From Phenylobacterium deserti (GTDB lineage Bacteria > Pseudomonadota > Alphaproteobacteria > Caulobacterales > Caulobacteraceae): a stretch of DNA of 64,000 nt. Under the pieces are notes generated by a model. That model ran no database searches. It was given only the letters and a program-made list of their open reading frames with translations, and was not told the origin of the DNA. Shown in pieces: positions 28,339-38,063 of this stretch. Location of the stretch: positions 62,001-126,000 of the forward strand of contig CAMCIK010000002.1 in the NCBI GenBank assembly GCA_945874825.1, given 5' to 3'. Every line of letters begins with the position of its first letter. The first letter of the stretch is position 1. The translations under genes were made by a program, and so were the position numbers.

Positions 28339-29124
28339 TCAGCGACGGAAGCCGAGGACGTCCTGCATGTCGTAGGCGCCGGCTTCCCGGGCGACGACCC
28401 AGCGGGCGGCGGCGAGGGCGCCCCGGGCGAAGAGACCGCGATCCCGGGCCGAATGGCTGAGGGTCAGGATCTCGTCCTCCCCCGCGAAGATGACTGAATG
28501 CTCGCCGATCACGCCGCCGCCGCGGACGACGGCGAACCCCAGCGCGCCCTCCGGACGGACGCCGCTGATCCCGTCCCGGGCCCGCACAGTGACCGCCTCG
28601 AGGTCCACGCCCCGGCCCCGGGCCGCCGCTTCGCCGAGCATCAGGGCCGTCCCCGAGGGCGCGTCGACCTTCCGGCGGTGGTGCGCCTCCAGGATCTCGA
28701 TGTCGAAGTCGCCAGGGGACAGGGAAGCTGCCGCGCGCTCCACCAGGCCCATGAGCATGTTGACCCCGAGGGAGAAGTTCCCGGCCCGGAGGATCGGCAC
28801 CCGGAGGGCCGCCTCAGCCAGGGCGTCGACCTCGCCGGCGGAGAAGCCCGTGGAGCCGATGACCAGGGCCGGGCCGCCCCGGGCCGCAGCCTCTCCCGCC
28901 AGGGCAACGGAGGCGGCGGGGGTGGAAAAGTCCACCACGACGTCAGCGCCCTGCAGGACCGAGGCCCGTTCGGCAAGGCGAGAGTCCACGGCGTCGGGCC
29001 GGTCGAAGCGGCCGGCGAGGACGAGATCGGGCGCCGCCTCGACGGCCTCGGCGACGGCGAGGCCCATGCGGCCAAGGGCGCCGGCGACGGCGATGCGGAT
29101 GGGCGAGGTCACGGACGGGGTCAC
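28339..29124 (-). CDS. dapB: 4-hydroxy-tetrahydrodipicolinate reductase
   Basis: A 261-residue NAD(P)H-dependent enzyme of lysine and meso-diaminopimelate synthesis. The nucleotide-binding motif VAGALGRMG is near the N-terminus, and the substrate-binding/catalytic signature [16 protein letters not shown] lies near residue 155. The start is GTG with GGAGG seven bases upstream. No other dap gene is adjacent. Confidence 0.96.
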   Translation of the reverse strand: MTPSVTSPIRIAVAGALGRMGLAVAEAVEAAPDLVLAGRFDRPDAVDSRLAERASVLQGADVVVDFSTPAASVALAGEAAARGGPALVIGSTGFSAGEVDALAEAALRVPILRAGNFSLGVNMLMGLVERAAASLSPGDFDIEILEAHHRRKVDAPSGTALMLGEAAARGRGVDLEAVTVRARDGISGVRPEGALGFAVVRGGGVIGEHSVIFAGEDEILTLSHSARDRGLFARGALAAARWVVAREAGAYDMQDVLGFRR

Positions 29125-29286
29125 AGGTGGGCCTCCGGGCCGCTGACGGAGACCCCTTGTCCCGCGACGGGGTCCTGCGGGTCAATGCCCTGTGGGCGCT
29201 GCGAGGTTGTCCCGCTCGCAGGCCACCTGTAGGTTGCCCGCCGTTCGGGGCCTGTCCGGCCCCTACTCCAAGGAAACGCGGCCCCG

Positions 29287-31575
29287 ATGAGCGACGCCAG
29301 GAAGCGCACCTTTACCGACGAGGAAGCCCTGAGCTTCCACCAATTCCCCACGCCCGGGAAGCTGGCCATCACGCCAACCAAGCCCATGGCCACCCAGAGG
29401 GACCTCAGCCTGGCCTATTCGCCCGGGGTTGCGGTGCCGGTCCTGCGGATCGCCGAGGACCCAGAGACGGCCTACGACTACACCTCCAAGGGCAACCTGG
29501 TGGCGGTGATCTCCAACGGCACCGCAATCCTGGGGCTGGGCAACCTGGGCGCCCTCGCCTCCAAGCCGGTGATGGAGGGCAAGAGCGTCCTCTTCAAGCG
29601 GTTCGCGGACGTCGACTCCATCGACATCGAGGTGACGGCCACCGACCCGGACGAGGTAATCACCGTCGTCAAGAACATCGGCGTGACCTTCGGGGGCATC
29701 AACCTCGAGGACATCAAGAGCCCCGAGTGCTTCCGGATCGAGACTGAGCTGCAGGAGCTGCTCGATATCCCGGTCTTCCACGACGACCAGCACGGCACGG
29801 CAATCATCTCTTCAGCGGGACTGATTAATGCCTGCAAGATCACCGGTCGCGAGCTGAAAGACGTCAAGCTGGTGCTCTGCGGCGCCGGAGCGGCCGGCAT
29901 CGCCTCCCTCGAACTGGTCAAGGCCATGGGGGTGCGGACGGAAAACTGCATCGCCGTCGATAATACCGGGGTCATCTACCGGGGCCGAACCACCGGCATG
30001 AACCAGTGGAAGTCTGCCCATGCGGTGGAGACCGACGCCCGCACCCTGGCCGATGCCATGAAGGGCGCCGACGTCTTTTTCGGGCTTTCGGTGAAGGGCA
30101 CCCTGACGCCGGAGATGGTGGCCTCCATGGCCCCAAACCCGATCATCTTCGCCATGGCCAATCCCGACCCGGAGATCACGCCCGAAGAGGTCGCCGCCGT
30201 GCGCAGCGACGCCATCGTGGCCACGGGCCGAAGCGACTATCCCAACCAGGTCAACAACGTCCTGGGCTTCCCCTACATCTTCCGGGGTGCCCTCGACGTG
30301 CGGGCCCGACGGGTGAACATGGAGATGAAGGTCGCCTGCGCCAATGCCCTGGCCCAGCTGGCCCGGGAGGACGTCCCGGACGAGGTGGCCGCGGCCTATC
30401 ACGGCAAGCAGCTCAAGTTCGGGCCGGAGTACATCATTCCCTCGCCCTTCGACCCGCGACTGATCTCCTACATCCCGCCCTTCGTGGCCCAGGCGGCCAT
30501 GGACTCGGGCGTGGCGCGAACGCCGATCGCCGACATGGACGCCTACCGGGCCTCCCTGGCCCAGCGCCTGGATCCCACGGCGGGCTTCCTGCAGAAGATC
30601 CAGGGCGTGGTCCTGAAGTCATCGGAAAAGCGCATTGTCTTCGCCGAGGGCGAGGAGCCCAGCGTCATCCGCGCCGCCTTCGCCTTCCAGAATGCCGGCC
30701 TGGGCCGAGCCATCCTGGTCGGCCGCGAGGACCTGGTCGAGGAGAACATGCGCCTGGCCGGAATGGACCCCGCCGAGGCCGACCTCAAGGTCGTCAACGC
30801 CCGCCTGTCCGAGCACAGTCCCGAGTTCGTGGACTTTCTGTATGCACGCCTGGCCCGCCAAGGTTACCTGAAGCGCGATGTCCTGAGGCTGATCAACCAG
30901 GACCGAAACTCCTTCGCCGCCTCCATGGTCGCCCTGGGCCATGCCGACGGCATGGTCACGGGCGTCACCCGGTCCTACGACCAGGCCCTCGAGGAGGTCC
31001 TGCGAGTGATTGATCCGTCCCTGGACGGACGCGTGATCGGGATGAGCGTCCTGCTCGCCAAGGGCCGGACCTTGTTCATCGCCGACACCAATGTCACCGA
31101 AATGCCGGACGCCGACGAACTGGTTGAGATCGCCTGCGAGGCGGCCCGGGCCGTTCGCACCCTGGGCTACCCGCCGAGGATCGCCTTCCTGTCCTACTCG
31201 ACCTTTGGCAACCCCATGGGGCAGAGGTCTGAGAAGGTCCGCGAGGCCGTCGCCATGCTGGACGAGATGGACGTCGACTTCGAGTACGAGGGCGAGTTGC
31301 CCCCGGACCTCGCCCTCGACACCTCGAAATGGGGCAACTATCCCTTCATGCGGCTCAGCGGGCCGGCGAACGTCCTGGTCATGCCCGCCATCCACTCGGC
31401 AGCTATTTCCACCCTTCTGGTCCAGGAGCTGGGCGGAGCCACCGTTATCGGGCCCCTGCTGCTGGGTCTGGAGAAGTCCGTACAGATCGCGCCCCTCGGC
31501 GCCTCGGTGTCCAAGATCCTGCAGATGGCCACACTGGCTGCCTACGAGCAGGACGTGGTGGACGAGCAGGCCTGA
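29287..31575 (+). CDS. maeB: NADP-dependent malic enzyme with phosphotransacetylase-like domain
   Basis: A 762-residue two-domain protein. The N-terminal part (about 1-430) is a malic enzyme converting malate to pyruvate and CO2 (SPGVAVPVL, DDQHGTAIISSAGLINA, GAGAAGIASLELV). The C-terminal part (about 440-755) resembles phosphate acetyltransferase; in enzymes of this type it is regulatory, binding acetyl-CoA, rather than catalytic. The length is standard for the MaeB class. The stop lies in the palindrome GCCTGATCAGGC, which also contains the stop of the converging permease gene. Confidence 0.96.
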   Translation: MSDARKRTFTDEEALSFHQFPTPGKLAITPTKPMATQRDLSLAYSPGVAVPVLRIAEDPETAYDYTSKGNLVAVISNGTAILGLGNLGALASKPVMEGKSVLFKRFADVDSIDIEVTATDPDEVITVVKNIGVTFGGINLEDIKSPECFRIETELQELLDIPVFHDDQHGTAIISSAGLINACKITGRELKDVKLVLCGAGAAGIASLELVKAMGVRTENCIAVDNTGVIYRGRTTGMNQWKSAHAVETDARTLADAMKGADVFFGLSVKGTLTPEMVASMAPNPIIFAMANPDPEITPEEVAAVRSDAIVATGRSDYPNQVNNVLGFPYIFRGALDVRARRVNMEMKVACANALAQLAREDVPDEVAAAYHGKQLKFGPEYIIPSPFDPRLISYIPPFVAQAAMDSGVARTPIADMDAYRASLAQRLDPTAGFLQKIQGVVLKSSEKRIVFAEGEEPSVIRAAFAFQNAGLGRAILVGREDLVEENMRLAGMDPAEADLKVVNARLSEHSPEFVDFLYARLARQGYLKRDVLRLINQDRNSFAASMVALGHADGMVTGVTRSYDQALEEVLRVIDPSLDGRVIGMSVLLAKGRTLFIADTNVTEMPDADELVEIACEAARAVRTLGYPPRIAFLSYSTFGNPMGQRSEKVREAVAMLDEMDVDFEYEGELPPDLALDTSKWGNYPFMRLSGPANVLVMPAIHSAAISTLLVQELGGATVIGPLLLGLEKSVQIAPLGASVSKILQMATLAAYEQDVVDEQA

Positions 31576-32679
31576 TCAGGCTTTCGAGGGCTGGACCCCG
31601 CCGGGCCGGCCGTCCGCCGACAGGAGGACCGCCACCCAGCGCGATCCCGGGAACTGGGCGCAGATCACCATCACGATCACCGTGAGGGGGGTCGAGAGGA
31701 ACATGCCAATCACCCCCCAGAGCCATCCCCAGAAGGCGAGGGACAAGAGCACGACCAGCGGGTCCATGTTGAGGCTGCGCGCCTGCATCCGCGGCGCAAT
31801 GATGTTGCCCACCACGAAGTGAAGGCCCTGCAGGACGGCGTAGAGGAAGATCGCCTGCCAGAGGGTCGGGAACTGCATGAGGGCAAAGACCGGCGCGATC
31901 ACCACACCGAGGGCGGCGCCAAGGATGGGGATGTAGCAGGCCAGGAAGATGAGCACGGCCAGGAAGGTCGCACCGTCCAGGCCGACGATGGTCATGGCCA
32001 CCCAGGAGGCCGCCGCGATCATCAGGCCGGTGATGGTCTGGACCCAGAGGTACTGCTCCACAGACCCGAGGATCGACCGGTAGGCAATGACCATGTTGCG
32101 GCGCTCACCGCGCTCCGTCGACAGGTTCAGGACCTTGCGCTCGAACGCCCGGCCGGAGGCGAGGAGGAAGCCAAGGTAGATGAGGATCAGGACGGTGTCA
32201 GCGGCCAGGTTGCGGACCACCCCCGCTGCGCTGGCGAGATAGGCCCCCGGGTTCAGCTGCAGCAGGAGCTCATCCAGGGTCGGCACGGATGCCGTGTGGA
32301 GCGCGCCGGCCAGCCGGGAGATCAGGTCGTTGAGCCGGGGCGCGTAGCTCACCAGCTTGCTGGCGAAGGCGGACGCATTGTCGATGGTCAGGACCAGAAG
32401 GACGCCGAAGAGGACGATAGTGATGAGGAGGGCGGCGGGCATGCCGAAGCGTCTGCCGCCAGGAAGCATCTGCCCCAGGAGGCGCTCGAGGGAGTTGGCG
32501 AAGCTCTGGATGACCACCGCCAGGAACACGGCCATGGCCAAGGGCGCCAGCACGCCGGAAAGGAACTTGGCCGCCGTCGCCGTCGCGATAACGGCCAGTA
32601 TGCCCAGGCAGACCTGTTCGAAGGTCGCGTGGGATTCGGCGCGGGGGACGGGGCTGGGGGAGGAGTCGGCAGGGTTCAC
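31576..32679 (-). CDS. AI-2E family transporter (YdiK/PerM type)
   Basis: A 367-residue membrane protein of the AI-2 exporter (PerM) family, with two N-terminal hydrophobic segments, a soluble middle (about 90-170) and a cluster of C-terminal helices including LACYIPILGAALGVVIAP and VGNIIAPRMQARSLNMDPLVV, the family signature. Members export varied solutes, some acting as Na+/H+ antiporters, so the substrate is unknown. The start is uncertain: GTG at 32679 gives a family-typical length, and the frame is open to 32871, overlapping the divergent ATPase gene. Confidence 0.85.
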   Translation of the reverse strand: MNPADSSPSPVPRAESHATFEQVCLGILAVIATATAAKFLSGVLAPLAMAVFLAVVIQSFANSLERLLGQMLPGGRRFGMPAALLITIVLFGVLLVLTIDNASAFASKLVSYAPRLNDLISRLAGALHTASVPTLDELLLQLNPGAYLASAAGVVRNLAADTVLILIYLGFLLASGRAFERKVLNLSTERGERRNMVIAYRSILGSVEQYLWVQTITGLMIAAASWVAMTIVGLDGATFLAVLIFLACYIPILGAALGVVIAPVFALMQFPTLWQAIFLYAVLQGLHFVVGNIIAPRMQARSLNMDPLVVLLSLAFWGWLWGVIGMFLSTPLTVIVMVICAQFPGSRWVAVLLSADGRPGGVQPSKA

Positions 32680-32784
32680 GTACGCAACATGCCACAGAGC
32701 GCCGGCTTTGCGAAACCCCGGCCACAGGCGATACAGTTGCGATGAAGGCGGGGCGCGGCCCTGCAGGACATGTCTGGAGGGCCC

Positions 32785-34245
32785 ATGACAGAAGCGACGC
32801 AGCCTGAGGGCGTTCTCATCGGCAGATCGGGCCATCCCGAGATCCTGCGCCTGGACCGGGCCAACCGGCATGGGCTGGTGGCGGGGGCCACGGGGACTGG
32901 CAAGACGGTCACCCTGCAGATCCTGGCCCAGGGCCTGTCCGACGCCGGGGTCCCGGTCTTCGCCGCCGACGTCAAGGGAGACCTCTGCGGGATCGCCGTG
33001 CCCGGAGAGCCGGGCGAGAAGATGCTGGCGCGGGCCCGGTCAATGGACCTGGACCTCAGCCCGATCGCCGCCCCGGTCATCCTGTGGGACCTGTTCGGCG
33101 CCCAGGGCCATCCCATCCGCGCCACCGTGTCAGAGGTCGGGCCCCTCCTGATCTCCCGCATGCTAGAGCTGAACGAAGTCCAGGAGGGCGTCCTGTCGGT
33201 GGTGTTCCGCGCCGCCGACGACGAAGGCCTCCTGCTCCTGGACATGAAGGATCTCCAGGCCGCCCTGACCTTCGCCTCCGAGAACGCCGCCGCCCTGGGC
33301 GCCCGCTACGGCAACGTCTCGACGGCTACCGTGGCCACCATCCAGCGCAAGCTCCTGGTGCTTGAGGACCAGGGCGGGGCCGGCCTGTTCGGCGAACCCG
33401 CCCTCGACCTGTCCGACTTCATGCGGCGGGACCCCCAGGGGCGTGGCTACGTTAACATCCTGGCCGCGGACCGGCTGATCGCCTCGCCCCGGCTCTACGC
33501 CACCTTCCTGCTCTGGCTCATGTCCGAGCTCTTCGAAGCCCTGCCCGAGGTTGGCGACGCCGACCGGCCCAAGCTGGCCTTCTTCTTCGACGAGGCCCAC
33601 CTCCTGTTCCGGGATGCGCCGAAGTCCCTCCTGGAGAAGGTCGAGCAGGTGGTGCGCCTGATCCGGTCCAAGGGCGTCGGGGTCTATTTCGTCACCCAGA
33701 ACCCGGCCGATATCCCCGACAGCGTCCTGGGCCAACTGGGGAACCGCATCCAGCACGCCCTGCGGGCCTATACTCCCGCCGAACAGAGGGGGCTGAAGGC
33801 AGCGGCGGCCAGCTTCCGGGTCAATCCCGACTTCGACACCGCCGAGGCCATCCAGGGCCTGGGCGTGGGCGAGGCCCTGGTCTCGGTGCTCGACGAAAAG
33901 GGCGCGCCCACAGTGGTGCAGAAGACCCTGATCCGCCCGCCGGCCTCCCGCCTTGGCCCCCTGTCCCCCGGGGAAAGGGCGGCCCTGATGGGCTCGAGCC
34001 CCGTCCGGGGCGCCTATGACCAGGCCATCGACCGCGACAGCGCCTTTGAAGTCCTCAAGGCCCGGGCAGCGGCCAAGGCCGGGCAGGTCCCCGCACCGGG
34101 GCGGGCCCCGGCCCGGGCTCCGTCGGCAAGCCGCGGTCGCCAGTCCATGGGCGAAACCTTCACCAAGCAACTCCTGCGCACCCTGGCTTCCTCCGCCGGT
34201 CGGGAGATCATGCGCGGGGTCCTCGGGGGCATGCGCCGGCGCTGA
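32785..34245 (+). CDS. HerA-like P-loop ATPase (DUF853, YjgR type)
   Basis: A 486-residue ATPase with Walker A GATGTGKT near residue 35 and Walker B LAFFFDEAHLLF near residue 265, typical of the HerA/FtsK superfamily branch DUF853. The SKGVGVYFVTQNPADIPDSVLGQLGNR segment is highly characteristic. The C-terminal 60 residues are basic and Pro/Ala-rich. HerA relatives are DNA translocases, but YjgR-type proteins have no settled function and no nuclease partner is next door. ATG at 32785 follows a GGAGGG site; ATG at 32770 is an alternative. Confidence 0.88.
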   Translation: MTEATQPEGVLIGRSGHPEILRLDRANRHGLVAGATGTGKTVTLQILAQGLSDAGVPVFAADVKGDLCGIAVPGEPGEKMLARARSMDLDLSPIAAPVILWDLFGAQGHPIRATVSEVGPLLISRMLELNEVQEGVLSVVFRAADDEGLLLLDMKDLQAALTFASENAAALGARYGNVSTATVATIQRKLLVLEDQGGAGLFGEPALDLSDFMRRDPQGRGYVNILAADRLIASPRLYATFLLWLMSELFEALPEVGDADRPKLAFFFDEAHLLFRDAPKSLLEKVEQVVRLIRSKGVGVYFVTQNPADIPDSVLGQLGNRIQHALRAYTPAEQRGLKAAAASFRVNPDFDTAEAIQGLGVGEALVSVLDEKGAPTVVQKTLIRPPASRLGPLSPGERAALMGSSPVRGAYDQAIDRDSAFEVLKARAAAKAGQVPAPGRAPARAPSASRGRQSMGETFTKQLLRTLASSAGREIMRGVLGGMRRR

Positions 34246-34252
34246 CGGCACG

Positions 34253-34289
34253 AAAAAGGGGCCGGCCCCGAAGGACCGGCCCCTCGTTT
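34253..34289. terminator. bidirectional terminator
   Basis: A stem (34258-34268 with 34273-34283, one mismatch) closes a CGAA tetraloop, with five A residues before it and TCGTTT after it. It lies between converging genes and can serve both. Confidence 0.8.
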
Positions 34290-34305
34290 CGCAAGAGTTC
34301 GAAGT

Positions 34306-35088
34306 CTAGCGCGGCGCCATACGGATGGAGCCGTCGAGGCGCACGTCCTCGCCGTTGAAGTAGCCGTTGGTGATCATGGTCAGGGCCAGCTGGGCGTACT
34401 CCTCGGGATTGCCGAGACGCTTGGGGAAGGGCACCGAGGCCGCCAGGGCTTCCTTCACCTGGGGCGGGGCCCCGTTCATCAGCGGGGTCGAGAAGATGCC
34501 CGGCAGGATGGTGTTCACCCGGATGCCGTCTCCGGCGAGGTCACGGGCGATGGGCAGGGTCATGCCCACCACGCCGCCCTTGGAGGCGGAATAGGCCGCC
34601 TGGCCCATCTGGCCATCCTCGGCCGCCACGGAGGCGGTATTGACGATGGCGCCACGCTCACCGTCCTCGAGGGGCTCGAGGTCCAGCATGCCCTTCGCCG
34701 ACTTAGCAACGCAGCGGAAGGTGCCGACCAGATTGATCTGGATGATCAGGTTGAAGGCGTCGAGGGGGAAGTGCTTGGTCTCGCCGGTCTGCCTGTCGCG
34801 GCTGGCGGTCTTGGCGGCGTTGCCGGTGCCGGCGCAGTTCACGAGAATGCGCTCCTGGCCGTGCGCGGCGCGGGCCTTTTCGAAGGCGGCGTCGACGTCG
34901 GCGTCAGACGTGACATTGCATTTGCAGAACACGCCGCCCACTTCTTTGGCGACTTGTTCGCCCTTCGCCTCATTCATGTCGAAAATGGCGACCTTGACTC
35001 CGTGTGACGCGAGGGCGCGGACTGTGGCCTCGCCGAGGCCGGAAGCGCCGCCGGTAACGACGGCGGCAATGGAGGAATCGAGTTTCAT
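34306..35088 (-). CDS. SDR-family 3-hydroxyacyl-CoA dehydrogenase (HSD10-like)
   Basis: A 260-residue short-chain dehydrogenase. The NAD-binding motif TGGASGLG is near residue 12, the catalytic Ser in NTASVAA and the Tyr-x3-Lys in YSASK. The sequence around NCAGTGNAAKT and the C-terminus YFNGEDVRLDGSIRMAPR closely follow type 2 3-hydroxyacyl-CoA dehydrogenases (17-beta-HSD10), suggesting a role in beta-oxidation of branched or short acyl-CoA. The ATG at 35088 fixes the usual MKLDSS-like start. Substrate inferred from similarity only. Confidence 0.85.
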   Translation of the reverse strand: MKLDSSIAAVVTGGASGLGEATVRALASHGVKVAIFDMNEAKGEQVAKEVGGVFCKCNVTSDADVDAAFEKARAAHGQERILVNCAGTGNAAKTASRDRQTGETKHFPLDAFNLIIQINLVGTFRCVAKSAKGMLDLEPLEDGERGAIVNTASVAAEDGQMGQAAYSASKGGVVGMTLPIARDLAGDGIRVNTILPGIFSTPLMNGAPPQVKEALAASVPFPKRLGNPEEYAQLALTMITNGYFNGEDVRLDGSIRMAPR

Positions 35089-35145
35089 GGACGCTGAGCT
35101 CCCGTGCTCGTCTAAGGGAAAACCTGAACCCATGCCTTTATCCCG

Positions 35146-35571
35146 ATGAACGCCGACTCAAAAGCATCACGCGACGTAAATCCGGGGGGAATCGACCCCG
35201 ACTCGCCAATCCATCCTGACCGGGCCCTGGTTCCTGAGGTCATCCGGGTCAATGAAAGCCGGGTCCGGCGGGGTTTCTGGCCGAAGATCCGGCGGGTCGC
35301 CTCGCGGATTCCCTTCGCCACCGACGCCCTCGCCGTCTGGCGGTGCGCGCAGGACCCGGCGACGCCCCGCACCGCCAAGGCACTCATGGTGGCGGCCCTG
35401 GCCTATTTCGTCCTGCCGACGGACACCCTGCCCGACTTCCTGGGGGTCGTGGGCTTCACGGACGACGCCGCCGTTTTCACCGCCCTGCTGGCGCTGATCG
35501 GCAAGCACCTCAAGCCCGAGCATCGCGCAGCCGCGGCGGCCGACCTGGCGCGCCTGCGCGGTGAGGACTAG
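35146..35571 (+). CDS. DUF1232 (YkvA-family) protein
   Basis: A 141-residue protein with the DUF1232 core near residues 78-115 (ALAYFVLPTDTLPDFLGVVGFTDDAAVF), including the Pro-x-Asp and Asp-Asp pairs that define the family. That segment is partly hydrophobic and may associate with the membrane. The function is unknown. The TAG stop is the first base of palindromic repeat copy 2. It is divergent from the SDR gene. Confidence 0.85.
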   Translation: MNADSKASRDVNPGGIDPDSPIHPDRALVPEVIRVNESRVRRGFWPKIRRVASRIPFATDALAVWRCAQDPATPRTAKALMVAALAYFVLPTDTLPDFLGVVGFTDDAAVFTALLALIGKHLKPEHRAAAAADLARLRGED

Positions 35572-35618
35572 ATCCTGTTCCGATATGTGGGAACCGGTTA
35601 TCGGATCCAAACAGGATC
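35571..35618. repeat. 48-nt palindromic intergenic repeat, copy 2
   Basis: Differs from copy 1 at only two positions (one in the inner left arm, one in the bulge). It begins at the last base of the DUF1232 stop codon, as copy 1 begins within a stop codon. It is followed after 16 bases by a second, unrelated perfect inverted repeat. Confidence 0.85.
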
Positions 35619-35634
35619 TAACGTTTTGGACATG

Positions 35635-35677
35635 GAGCCTGTTCCCTTCAGTCGTTCCATCTGAAGGGAACAGGCTC
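35635..35677. terminator. perfect 17-bp inverted repeat between converging genes
   Basis: GAGCCTGTTCCCTTCAG (35635-35651) is exactly reverse-complementary to 35661-35677, with a nine-base loop. The right arm ends on the first base of the aldehyde dehydrogenase stop codon (read on the minus strand). It lacks a long T tract, so it may be a weak terminator or an mRNA-stabilising hairpin. Confidence 0.7.
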
Positions 35678-37095
35678 TAGGCCTTGATCTGGCCGTCCAG
35701 CATCTTGCGGATGCCGGGGCCGTAGGGCGGGCGCAGCATCTTCAGCGGGCCGATGTCGTTCTTCATCTGGCTGAAGATGGCCTTGCGGTGGCTGAACTCC
35801 CGGAAGCCGTCGACGCCGTGATAGCTGCCCATGCCGGAAGGACCGACGCCACCGAAGGGCAGGTCTTCCTGGGCCACATGCATGATCACGTCGTTCACGG
35901 TAACGCCCCCGGCCGTCGTCCGGCTCAGCACCTCTTCGCGCTCGGCGGGGTCATCGCCGAAGTAGTAGAGGCCCAGGGGCCGGTCGTGGTCGTTCACATA
36001 GGCCAGGGCCTCGTCGAGGGTCTCGTAGCTCTTCACCGGCAGGACCGGGCCGAAGATCTCCTCCTGCATCACCTTCATGTCGTCGGTGGGGTCGAGGATC
36101 AGGGTCGGGGCGATCTTGCGATGGGGCTGCTGGGAAAGGTCCTCGCCCTCGGGCTTGAGCTCGATCACCCGGGCGCCCTTGGCCCGGGCGTCGTCGATGT
36201 AGCCAGTAATCCGGTCATAGTGCCGCTGGGCGATGATCGAGGTGTAGTCAGGGTTGTCCTTGATCGTCGGGAACATTGTGGCGACGGAGGCGCGGGCAGC
36301 GGCGACAAAGCCCTCCACCTGGTCCTTCGGTGCCAGGACGTAGTCGGGAGCCAGGCAGATCTGGCCCGCATTCAGCGTCTTGCCGTTCATGACCCGGGCG
36401 GCGGCCACCTTCAGGTCCGCTGACTTGCCCAGGATCACCGGGCTCTTGCCGCCGAGCTCGAGGGTGACGGGCACCAGGTTCTCGGCCGCGGCACGCATGA
36501 CGTGGCGGGCGACCGAGGTCGCCCCCGTGAAGATCAGGTGGTCGAAGGCCAGGCGCGAGAAGGCCTCGCCCACCTCCGGCCCGCCGGTGACCACGGCGAT
36601 CTCCTCCTCGGAGAAGGCACCCGCAAACATCGTGGACATCAGCTCGGAAGTGGCCGGCGTGAACTCAGAAGGCTTGATCATAGCCCGGTTGCCGGCCGCC
36701 AGTATGCCCGCGAGGGGCGCAAAGGTCAGGTTGACGGGGAAGTTCCAGGGGCTGATCACCCCCACCACGCCCTTGGGCTGGAAGCGCACCTCGGCCTTGG
36801 CGCCGAACAGGCCCAGGATGGCGGGGGTCGGCTTGCGCTTCTCGGGGCGCATCCATTTGGCGAGGTTGTCCCGGGCGTGCTGCAGTGGGCCGATGGAGCC
36901 GGCAATGTCGGTGAAGGCCGTGGCCTCCCGGGACCGGGAGCCGAAGTCGGTATTGAGGGTCTCCTCGATGGCCTGGCGGTTCTCGCGCAGGAGGCGGATG
37001 CAGCGATCGATGCGTTCGATCCGCAGGGCCGCGCTGGCCTCGCCGTCGCGCAGGTGGGCCGCCTTCTGGCGCTCGAGAATGGCCTGCATGTCCAT
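35677..37095 (-). CDS. coniferyl-aldehyde-dehydrogenase-like aldehyde dehydrogenase
   Basis: A 472-residue NAD(P)-dependent aldehyde dehydrogenase. The catalytic Cys is in GQICLAPDY and the general-base Glu in TLELGGKSP; SPWNFPVNLTFAPL and the terminal GVDGFREFSHRKAIF are typical of the coniferyl aldehyde dehydrogenase branch, which oxidises cinnamyl-type aldehydes. That branch also accepts fatty and other aldehydes, so the substrate is inferred. The ATG at 37095 has GGAGGG upstream; the longer frame to 37152 overlaps the DMT gene. Confidence 0.85.
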   Translation of the reverse strand: MDMQAILERQKAAHLRDGEASAALRIERIDRCIRLLRENRQAIEETLNTDFGSRSREATAFTDIAGSIGPLQHARDNLAKWMRPEKRKPTPAILGLFGAKAEVRFQPKGVVGVISPWNFPVNLTFAPLAGILAAGNRAMIKPSEFTPATSELMSTMFAGAFSEEEIAVVTGGPEVGEAFSRLAFDHLIFTGATSVARHVMRAAAENLVPVTLELGGKSPVILGKSADLKVAAARVMNGKTLNAGQICLAPDYVLAPKDQVEGFVAAARASVATMFPTIKDNPDYTSIIAQRHYDRITGYIDDARAKGARVIELKPEGEDLSQQPHRKIAPTLILDPTDDMKVMQEEIFGPVLPVKSYETLDEALAYVNDHDRPLGLYYFGDDPAEREEVLSRTTAGGVTVNDVIMHVAQEDLPFGGVGPSGMGSYHGVDGFREFSHRKAIFSQMKNDIGPLKMLRPPYGPGIRKMLDGQIKA

Positions 37096-37148
37096 GGGGA
37101 TCCCTCCGGTCTGACTGGGAGTGAAGAGGCCCAGCGATTGCGCTCCCG

Positions 37149-38063
37149 TCAAGAGCGTACAGCGGCGGCCCTGCGAGAGGCCGCGTGCTCGCGCCAGGTG
37201 ATGAAGAGGGTGGAGGCCACCACCACGGCAGCGCCCAGGATCGTCCAGACTGTGGGGATCTCCGCGAACAGGAAGAAGCCGACGGCGGCGGCGAAGACGA
37301 GGCGGATGTAGTCCACCGGCGCCATGGCGGCGGCGTCGCCTGCGGCCATCCCACGGATGTAGAAGGCCTGGGTCGCGGTGCCCATGACGCCCATCAGGGA
37401 CAGGAGGGCGAGGTCCACAGGCTCGGGCCAGCGCCAGGACAGGAGGGCGCCGGGGACGGAGAAGACCAGGCCCAGGCTCGCGGACCAGACCAGGAGGACC
37501 ATCGGGGCGTGGTCCCGGGTCAGTACCTTCATGCCCGTCACCGTCAGGGCGAAGAGGAAGGACGATGCCAGCATGGCCAGGGCCGGTAGCCCCAGGGCAA
37601 AGTGCCCCCCGACGCCGGGGCGGACCATGATCAACACGCCGGCGAAACCGGCCAGGGCGGCGAAGATGCGCAGGGGTCCAATCCGCTCGCCCACCACGAA
37701 GGCGGCCAGGGGCACCAGCCAGAGGCTACGGGTGAAGGACAGGGCGTTGGCGTCCGCCAGGGGCATGTTCTGGAAGGCGTAGAAGGACAGCATGGTGCCC
37801 AGGGTCCCCGCCGCGGCCCGGAAGACCAGCAGGTCGGCCCGGCTGGTGGCGAAGGCCGCTGACCGGTGATGGAGGATGATCGGCAACAGGATCAGGAAGC
37901 CCGCCGCCTGGCGGTAGAAGGTCTGCAGCCCCGGGGAGTAGCCTGCGCCAAGGTACTTGATGAGGGTCGTCATGACCGTGAAGGCCAGGGCCGACGCCGT
38001 CATCCAGAGGGCACCCTGGACGTTGGGGGAAAGCCCGGTGAAGGCGGCCGCGGCGCGGTTCAA
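37149..38063 (-). CDS. DMT-family (EamA) transporter
   Basis: A 304-residue membrane protein with about ten helices in two EamA repeats (about 15-145 and 160-292), typical of drug/metabolite exporters. It starts with TTG overlapping the TGA of the upstream SDR gene (TTGA), implying translational coupling. Substrate unknown. It is followed by the aldehyde dehydrogenase gene on the same strand. Confidence 0.88.
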   Translation of the reverse strand: MNRAAAAFTGLSPNVQGALWMTASALAFTVMTTLIKYLGAGYSPGLQTFYRQAAGFLILLPIILHHRSAAFATSRADLLVFRAAAGTLGTMLSFYAFQNMPLADANALSFTRSLWLVPLAAFVVGERIGPLRIFAALAGFAGVLIMVRPGVGGHFALGLPALAMLASSFLFALTVTGMKVLTRDHAPMVLLVWSASLGLVFSVPGALLSWRWPEPVDLALLSLMGVMGTATQAFYIRGMAAGDAAAMAPVDYIRLVFAAAVGFFLFAEIPTVWTILGAAVVVASTLFITWREHAASRRAAAVRS

